Source: GCA-002282575 sp964519885
GTDB lineage: Bacteria; Pseudomonadota; Gammaproteobacteria; Thiomicrospirales; Thiomicrospiraceae
Assembly (NCBI GenBank): GCA_964519885.1
Contig: CAZFLX010000002.1
Coordinates: 108,626 to 172,625, forward strand
Reading direction: 5' to 3'
Length of the DNA stretch: 64,000 bases
The notes below the pieces were generated by a model. That model saw only the letters and a list, made by a program, of their open reading frames with translations, made no database searches and was not told the origin of the DNA. Below are positions 58,437-64,000 of the stretch, one piece after another. Position 1 is the first letter of the stretch. Every line of letters starts with the position of its first letter. The translations under genes were made by a program, and so were the position numbers.

Positions 58437-60590
58437 ATGGACGAAGGCATAGAGAATTTACTCAGAAAACCTTATGAGATTTACAGTGGTGCAACTTACA
58501 GTATTGCATCATTGAGCTTATTGACACCGTTTGGTGCTTATGTCGTCAATAACCCATCATGGTTATTGCCTTTGACATCAACCCTAGCTTGCTGGGGTAG
58601 CTATCGTCTTTACCAGTCATCAAAACTCATTCGTTATCAAAAATCGCTTCGACGTATGCCCAAGTTTGAAATGTCTAGCTCTCAAATTCCTTGGTCAAGA
58701 GATAGGCTTTACCTTGGGATTGGTTTTCGTTGGGATCAACGTCACACAGAACGACTAGAACAGTTAAAACAGGCCAAGCACAGACACCTTACTTTGCCGA
58801 GCAAGCTGTATCGCATGGCACGAGAAATTGAACATCGTCATTATCGTAATGCAGTTCTTGAAGGTGTAAGAAATCACATCGCGCTGTTCACCAAACAAGA
58901 CACTTGGTGGAATCCCGTTGCACCTTTGCCGCCGATTGGTGGTAATAGTGCCATTCATTCTGTTGGCTTGTGGGAAGGTGAAGCACCTTGTTGGGAAGCT
59001 ATTAGTGAGCGAGTAGGACATAAGGTTGTTGTTGGCACTACCCGCGTGGGAAAAACACGACTGGCAGAGATCATGATCACGCAAGATATTCGACGCGGTA
59101 ATGTGGTCATTGTGTTTGACCCCAAAAGCGATGCCGACCTCTTGCGTCGCATGTACCTGGAAGCCAAAAAAGCGGGGCGTGAAGATGACTTCATTATTTT
59201 CCATTTGGGATTTCCAGAGTTGTCATGGGGCTATAACCCGATTGGTGACTTTGAAAAAGTCACCGAAGTGGCTGATCGCATAGCGGGACAATTGCCTGGA
59301 GAGGGCAATTCACGTGCGTTTAGGGACTTTGTGTGGCGTTTTGTGAATGTTATTACACGCGCTTTGGTGGCATTGAGTATAAAGCCTGACTTTAAAAAGC
59401 TCTATCGTTATGCTCAGGATGTGGATGGTCTATTAGTCGATCTTTATGAGTTGTTTTTTGACAAAGTATTACCCGATTGGCGCAGTCGTTTAGCGTTGAT
59501 GGATATTGACCCGAGCAAAGTGGCAGACAAGGCACTTAAACAGCGCGATCCTTTGGCTGTGACCTATATTGAATTTGCCAAGCAAATGAACCTAATTTCA
59601 GATGCAAATCAAGAAGACACCTCTCGTAGCAGCTTAGAATTAGCCGATATTGCACGAAGTCTTTCCGCTATTCTGAATAATGAGCGTAGTTATTTTGACA
59701 AACTCGTATCCTCGCTTTACCCGTTACTTGAAAAGCTCACGACGGGGCAAGTTGGTGATGTGATTTCCCCCAATTTGGATGATCCATATAATCAAACGCC
59801 TATTTTTGATTGGATGGAGGCGTTTAATCGCAAAGCGATCGTTTATGTTGGTTTAGACTCATTGAGTATTCCCATGGTTGCCGCTACGGTAGGGAGTAGC
59901 ATGTTTGCGGATATCACCAGTAAGGCAGGGCGCATGTACAAACACGGCGTTGGCTATGGTTTTGTGAATCCAAGAGGCGAAAAAATTAGCATCAGCATTC
60001 ATGCCGATGAGTTCAACGAATTGATTGGTGATGAATTCATTCCGCTGTTGAACAAGGCGGGTGGCGCTGGATTCGAAGTTACCGTATATACGCAGACATG
60101 GGCCGATGTAGAGGCTAAAATTGGTTCAAAAGCGAAAGCCGATCAAATTAGCGGAAACCTGAATACGCTGATTATGCTCAGGGTTAAAAACAAAGTCACC
60201 GCGCAATTGCTCACCGATCAAGTAGATGAAGTGCTCATTAGCACCGTTACGCCCTCATCAGGGGTGTCCGATAACAATGACACGCTGTCTGATTTCAAAT
60301 CAAGCAACCAAGATATTGTTCGACAGGAGCGCGTTGCTTGCGTTACCCCATCAGATGTCACCAAGTTGCCCAAAGGGCAGGCCTTCGCACTGTTAGAAGG
60401 TGGACAACTGTGGAAGTTGCGTTTTCCGATGCCAGTTAAAGATCCAGCTGATGGCATATTGCCTGACTCGCTGTCACAAATGGTACGACAAATGCGCTCT
60501 AAATATGAGTCTTATGCCGAACAATGGTCGGATCAAATGACCGTATTTAGAGAAAATGAAGCTCGAAAATGGAATGATAACGGTCTATGA
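58437..60590 (+). CDS. traD: TraD, type IV coupling protein
   Basis: 717 aa. N-terminal membrane helices (about 25-65), Walker A GTTRVGKTR (about 200), Walker B-like ISIHADEFNELIGDEF (about 520) and the C-terminal ATPase motifs. It connects the relaxosome to the secretion channel. Start lies 10 bases after traI, and its stop overlaps the DUF4400 gene by four bases. Confidence 0.94.
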   Translation: MDEGIENLLRKPYEIYSGATYSIASLSLLTPFGAYVVNNPSWLLPLTSTLACWGSYRLYQSSKLIRYQKSLRRMPKFEMSSSQIPWSRDRLYLGIGFRWDQRHTERLEQLKQAKHRHLTLPSKLYRMAREIEHRHYRNAVLEGVRNHIALFTKQDTWWNPVAPLPPIGGNSAIHSVGLWEGEAPCWEAISERVGHKVVVGTTRVGKTRLAEIMITQDIRRGNVVIVFDPKSDADLLRRMYLEAKKAGREDDFIIFHLGFPELSWGYNPIGDFEKVTEVADRIAGQLPGEGNSRAFRDFVWRFVNVITRALVALSIKPDFKKLYRYAQDVDGLLVDLYELFFDKVLPDWRSRLALMDIDPSKVADKALKQRDPLAVTYIEFAKQMNLISDANQEDTSRSSLELADIARSLSAILNNERSYFDKLVSSLYPLLEKLTTGQVGDVISPNLDDPYNQTPIFDWMEAFNRKAIVYVGLDSLSIPMVAATVGSSMFADITSKAGRMYKHGVGYGFVNPRGEKISISIHADEFNELIGDEFIPLLNKAGGAGFEVTVYTQTWADVEAKIGSKAKADQISGNLNTLIMLRVKNKVTAQLLTDQVDEVLISTVTPSSGVSDNNDTLSDFKSSNQDIVRQERVACVTPSDVTKLPKGQAFALLEGGQLWKLRFPMPVKDPADGILPDSLSQMVRQMRSKYESYAEQWSDQMTVFRENEARKWNDNGL

Positions 60591-61291
60591 ATCAAACACA
60601 AAGCAACCAACAGCATTATCTGGTTGACAAAGCATCGACCAAAATGGCACTCGGTGGCGTGTCCATGCTGTTTGTCGGCATTGGCTTGATCATTTTTTTA
60701 TTGGTTGGCAGGATTATTCTCGATTTTTACCTCATTGAAGCCCATAAGAGCAGTGTGACACAACTGATGGAGCTGGTGAATCGGATCGTGGATCAAGAAG
60801 CCCCCAACACGGCTATTGCCATCAAAGGCGTTGAAGCACTGGACTGGGCAATATTTCAAACATCAGGCATGTATGACGCTATTGCACAGATGCAAACGAA
60901 TACGAAACCAACCCCAGGCACAAGCTTTGAGGATGATCTCATCAAAGCGTTTTTCCCGTTCATTGCTCAGACGATTCAAAGCACCCACATTATTGGCGCA
61001 AGGTTAGCGATTGTATTGAGTTTTTTGCCCTTAATCTTCATCACATACCTGCTTGCGATGACTGACGGCTTAGTGGAACGTGCTATCCGAACAGCTGAGG
61101 TGAAAAGAGAGCGTTCGTCGCGTCACGTACAAGCACGGCTCGCACATTGGGGTGGCGTGACATTGCTAATATACCTGTATTGCCTATGGCCAGAACCAGT
61201 AGAGCATCTGCATTGGTATGTGTTTGGATGGTTAGCGTTTGTGTGGCTTATGGTCAGAATGCAATGGACTTACTTTAAGAAGTATTTTTAG
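60587..61291 (+). CDS. DUF4400 family membrane protein
   Basis: 234 aa. Transmembrane helices at about 25-50, 140-160, 185-200 and 205-225. It matches DUF4400, which follows traD in SXT-like ICEs and IncA/C-type elements. Function unknown; it is needed in the same operon. Confidence 0.85.
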   Translation: MNQTQSNQQHYLVDKASTKMALGGVSMLFVGIGLIIFLLVGRIILDFYLIEAHKSSVTQLMELVNRIVDQEAPNTAIAIKGVEALDWAIFQTSGMYDAIAQMQTNTKPTPGTSFEDDLIKAFFPFIAQTIQSTHIIGARLAIVLSFLPLIFITYLLAMTDGLVERAIRTAEVKRERSSRHVQARLAHWGGVTLLIYLYCLWPEPVEHLHWYVFGWLAFVWLMVRMQWTYFKKYF

Positions 61292-61304
61292 AGGGATTAG
61301 GTAG

Positions 61305-61679
61305 TTGATTTGTATTGAATTTGTTTTGTATAAAGATGCCTTCTTTATCACGGAAAATTATTTTGATGAGCTGGATTTTGGTCCATATTGGTTAGCTACT
61401 CCGATTAAAAAAAACAAAAAAAACTATGAACTATTAGTTAATCACCAAACATTTCTATATAAGAGGTTGGGTGCTGTTGAAGTAGCGTTTGAGGATGCGA
61501 AAGAAGTTTTGGAAATTATGAAATATCATTATGAACAGTGCATTTCGTATTTAGAACCTCGAAAGAAAAGTGAAAAGGCGCAGGAGTTCATCTCTAATGC
61601 AAGAGAAATTTTGTTTGAAATTGACCAAAAGTTTCTTGCATTGAATACTGCTAAACCTAGCCTATCGAAGCAAAATTAG
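61305..61679 (+). CDS. Hypothetical protein, 124 aa (TTG start)
   Basis: Basic soluble protein with a helical C-terminus (YLEPRKKSEKAQEFISNAREILF). The only start in a suitable place is TTG 61305 with GAGGGATT upstream. A/T-rich, so it may be a recently acquired gene or a decaying one. It converges with the nuclease remnant. Confidence 0.45.
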   Translation: MICIEFVLYKDAFFITENYFDELDFGPYWLATPIKKNKKNYELLVNHQTFLYKRLGAVEVAFEDAKEVLEIMKYHYEQCISYLEPRKKSEKAQEFISNAREILFEIDQKFLALNTAKPSLSKQN

Positions 61680-61942
61680 CGCAAGGCTTTGATGGCTTCA
61701 ATGCTGAGTCCAGTCTTAATGGCAATGGTTGCGTCATCTAAAACGTCAAGCAGGTTACGAGCGATTTCTAATTTTTCAGCGTGTTTGCCCAGTTCAATGC
61801 CTTCCTGTTTACCTTCTTCTCTTGCTTCCATTGCGGCTGTGTCTATGACGTTTTTCATGTCTCGGTAGTATTTTAAGCTGTCCTCGTAGGCTTGGTGTTC
61901 AACAGGGTCGAATTTGGCGTTATTTGTCATCAATTGCGGCAA
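61676..61942 (-). pseudogene. C-terminal remnant of an Rpn/PDDEXK_2 transposase-like nuclease
   Basis: The 88 residues (AYEDSLKYYRDMKNVIDTA, EGKQEGIELGKHAEKLEIARNLL) are the known C-terminal tail of Rpn-family proteins. The N-terminal nuclease domain is absent upstream, so it is truncated. Such remnants mark element borders. Confidence 0.7.
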
Positions 61943-62286
61943 TAATCTAATGATTGTTACAGGATGCTCAAGCGGCTTTGGTTAAAAAGATACGCTCATC
62001 AGAGCGTAAGCAAGCCGTCAGGCGAGCGGTCTTTTTAGCTGAAGTTGCGCTATAGCCAGTATGCACAGACATAGCGAAGGCGCATCGCTTGCCTCTTTCG
62101 CTGTTCACGGTGTGAGCAGATTGTTAGGCGTAGCTTTTGGCGTGGACTTTTGCCAAGCGTAAGCACGTGCAAAAGACATGAAAAAAGCGGCGATTGAATG
62201 AAGAAAGAGCAGAGAGTGAGCAAGCGGTGTGACTGAGCGGGTTGGGTATTGAAAATCAATCGAGAGTAGGGTTTAATGTGTTTCTG

Positions 62287-62315
62287 TTGACAATGTGGTG
62301 ATGGTTTGGTAATGT
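62287..62315 (+). promoter_or_regulatory. Strong promoter upstream of ffh
   Basis: TTGACA (62287-62292), exact 17-bp spacer, TAATGT (62310-62315). The 130 bp that follow contain GCCATGC/GCGTGGC. It may drive ffh or a small RNA. Confidence 0.5.
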
Positions 62316-62439
62316 AAACCCATTCACAGTCTTCATGAGAAGTGGGCTGGATGCCATGCTTAAGTGCGTGGCGTGGTCAAACTGGTGAAGCCGCAAAAAG
62401 TCTAAAATTCTTATCTCATACCATTCCTCAATATTAGCT

Positions 62440-62445
62440 TATAAT
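62440..62445 (+). promoter_or_regulatory. -10 box of ffh
   Basis: TATAAT at 62440-62445, 34 bases before ATG 62480. No good -35 box is seen at 17 bp. Confidence 0.4.
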
Positions 62446-62479
62446 AGCAAAATTAAAGATAAGGTGAAGAGGAATCGGC

Positions 62480-63832
62480 ATGTTTGAGAGCCTAAGCGAT
62501 CGCTTACAGCGCACGTTAAAAACCATTCGTGGTCAAGGTCGTTTGACGGAAGATAACATTAAAGAAGCCTTGCGTGAAGTGCGTCGTGCGCTGTTAGAGG
62601 CTGACGTTGCCCTAGAAGTGATCAAAGGTTTTATTGAGCGTGTGCAAACACGAGCTATTGGTCAAGAGGTGTCTTTAAGCCTTAGCCCAGGTCAAGCTTT
62701 CATTAAGATTGTTAAAGATGAATTGACGGCCGTGATGGGCGAAAGTAACGATGCACTGAAGTTAAATGTCGCGCCACCTGCCATTGTACTGATGGCCGGC
62801 TTACAAGGGGCGGGTAAAACCACCACCGTGGGTAAGTTGGCGCGTTACTTAAAAGAGCGCGAAAAGAAAAAGGTATTGGTGGTTTCTGCCGACGTTTATC
62901 GTCCTGCCGCTATTAGTCAATTAAAAACAGTGGCACAACAAGTGGGCGTCGGCTTTTTTCCATCTGAAGCCAATCAGCAGCCCGTCGACATTGCGAGTGC
63001 CGCCGCTGCTTTAGCTAAAAAAGAATTTTACGATGTACTGATTGTCGATACGGCAGGTCGATTACACATTGATGAAGCCATGATGGATGAAGCCAAGGCC
63101 ATTCATGCTGCCATTAATCCGATTGAAACGCTGTTTGTTGTTGATGCCATGACAGGTCAAGACGCAGCACGTACCGCAAAAGCCTTTAATGAAGCCTTGC
63201 CCTTAACAGGGGTGGTACTCACTAAAACCGATGGTGATGCGCGTGGTGGTGCTGCCTTGTCGGTGCGCGAATTAACGGGCAAGCCAATTAAATTCTTGGG
63301 TATTGGTGAAAAGTTGGAGGCGCTAGAGCCTTTCCATCCCGAACGTATGGCATCGCGCATTTTGGGTATGGGTGATGTACTGAGTTTGATTGAGCAGGTT
63401 GAACAGAAAGTCGATAAAGTCGAAGCCGAAAAACTCGCTAAAAAATTGCAAGAAGGCAGTAGTTTTACCTTTGAAGATTTTAAAGCTCAGCTGCAACAAA
63501 TTCAAAAAATGGGCGGTGTTTTTTCTATGTTAGAAAAAATGCCCGGGATGAGTGGTTTGTCGCAAAAAATTGATCAAAGCCAAGGCGAAAAACAATTCAA
63601 GCGCATTGAAGCCATGATTGACTCGATGACTGTTAAAGAACGTCAGAATCCAGCACTGATAAAAGGATCACGCAAGCGTCGAATTGCCATGGGTTCGGGA
63701 ACCAGTGTTCAAGAACTCAATCGCATGATGAAACAATTTGAAGACATGCAAAAAATGATGAAAAGTATGAAGAAGGGTGGGATGAAAAATATGATGCGGG
63801 GGATGGCGGGTAAGCTCCCCTTTATGCGTTAA
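62480..63832 (+). CDS. ffh: Signal recognition particle protein Ffh
   Basis: 450 aa, full length. N domain (1-90), G domain with GLQGAGKTTT (about 107-116), DTAGR (about 190) and TKTDGDARGG (about 248-257), and an M domain from about 300 with methionine-rich MMKQFEDMQKMMKSMKKGG near the end. It binds 4.5S RNA and signal peptides to deliver membrane proteins. A chromosomal core gene, so the window's right end is host chromosome. GAGGAA precedes the ATG. Confidence 0.98.
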   Translation: MFESLSDRLQRTLKTIRGQGRLTEDNIKEALREVRRALLEADVALEVIKGFIERVQTRAIGQEVSLSLSPGQAFIKIVKDELTAVMGESNDALKLNVAPPAIVLMAGLQGAGKTTTVGKLARYLKEREKKKVLVVSADVYRPAAISQLKTVAQQVGVGFFPSEANQQPVDIASAAAALAKKEFYDVLIVDTAGRLHIDEAMMDEAKAIHAAINPIETLFVVDAMTGQDAARTAKAFNEALPLTGVVLTKTDGDARGGAALSVRELTGKPIKFLGIGEKLEALEPFHPERMASRILGMGDVLSLIEQVEQKVDKVEAEKLAKKLQEGSSFTFEDFKAQLQQIQKMGGVFSMLEKMPGMSGLSQKIDQSQGEKQFKRIEAMIDSMTVKERQNPALIKGSRKRRIAMGSGTSVQELNRMMKQFEDMQKMMKSMKKGGMKNMMRGMAGKLPFMR

Positions 63833-63896
63833 TGCGACTGCACTGTCACATCGTTTCGTTGCATGTGCCTTCTGAGTTTTGCTTTCCTGGTCTAAC

Positions 63897-63925
63897 TTGT
63901 GGCTAAAAGCATTTTATGGGATAAT
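63897..63925 (+). promoter_or_regulatory. Promoter for the gene after the window
   Basis: TTGTGG (63897-63902), 17-bp spacer and GATAAT (63920-63925), about 75 bp from the window end. In many gammaproteobacteria rpsP follows ffh, but that gene is not visible here. Confidence 0.4.
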
Positions 63926-64000
63926 TAGCGATTCTCTTCCGTACAGGTTGAGATGGCATAAGAAATTGTCAGCAGGAATTCCTGTTGTCGCTGTTGAAAT

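Larger units (their letters stand above)
61943..62479 (+). other. Non-coding region between the element and ffh
   Basis: No gene of more than 69 codons with coding character. Hairpin ACGCTC-atca-GAGCGT is present near 61992-62007. No direct repeat with the left part of the window that could be an att site was found by eye. Confidence 0.5.

Overview
The window looks like a large stretch of an integrative conjugative element (or a plasmid-like element that integrates), ending next to a chromosomal housekeeping gene of a gammaproteobacterium. The evidence is a near-complete F-type transfer operon, a MobH relaxase and coupling protein, a tyrosine recombinase, and a maintenance module with protein families typical of ICEs (DUF3577, DUF3275, DUF6094, LPD29, SSB, SNF2-like helicase). 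At the right end lies ffh, the SRP GTPase, which is chromosomal core. The species cannot be named from the sequence. A run of 100 N at 31695-31794 is an assembly gap inside a 7-bp tandem repeat.

Layout. 1-3992: tail of an unknown gene, a lipoprotein, a small DNA-binding-like protein, a Fic protein and a tyrosine recombinase. 4344-18078: the maintenance module, all on the + strand. It is split into short operons, and 14 of them begin with a copy of the same kind of structured leader immediately before the start codon. Most operons also carry tiny hydrophobic proteins (27-97 aa). The module holds DUF3577, SSB, DUF3275, DUF6094 methylase-like, LPD29, a TacA/TacT toxin-antitoxin pair and a 777-aa helicase. 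18259-40203: variable cargo that looks like a defence and addiction island. It contains an ASCH/GNAT cluster, a RelA/SpoT-like protein, a serine resolvase, an HTH gene between structured repeats, a nuclease-PIN protein, a phase-variable restriction-modification pair, an IS1595-type transposase, an HNH-like protein and an XRE-IrrE/PIN operon. 40757-55205 (- strand): traG, traH, traF, trbI-like, traC, traV, dsbC, traB, traK, traE, traL, pilin, an OmpA-like lipoprotein and a lytic transglycosylase. 55711-61291 (+ strand): a small protein, MobH TraI, TraD and a DUF4400 protein. 61676-62479: a nuclease remnant and non-coding DNA. 62480-63832: ffh.

How it fits together. The two transfer operons diverge from a 400-bp region bounded by a perfect 45-bp inverted repeat, so each operon has the same sequence at the same distance from a TTGAC(A/G) box. 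This suggests a common activator. TraU, TraW and TraN are not in this window and may lie to the left.

The most striking signal is the leader family at 4470-15744. Each copy has a hairpin P1, a downstream segment that can pair with the GGG arm and loop of P1, and the same downstream segment can instead pair with bases just before the AUG. Segments differ between copies but complementarity is kept in all 14 (a few with G-U pairs or one bulge), which reads as RNA covariation. Three copies carry an extra upstream domain with a likely pseudoknot. I do not recognise this RNA family.
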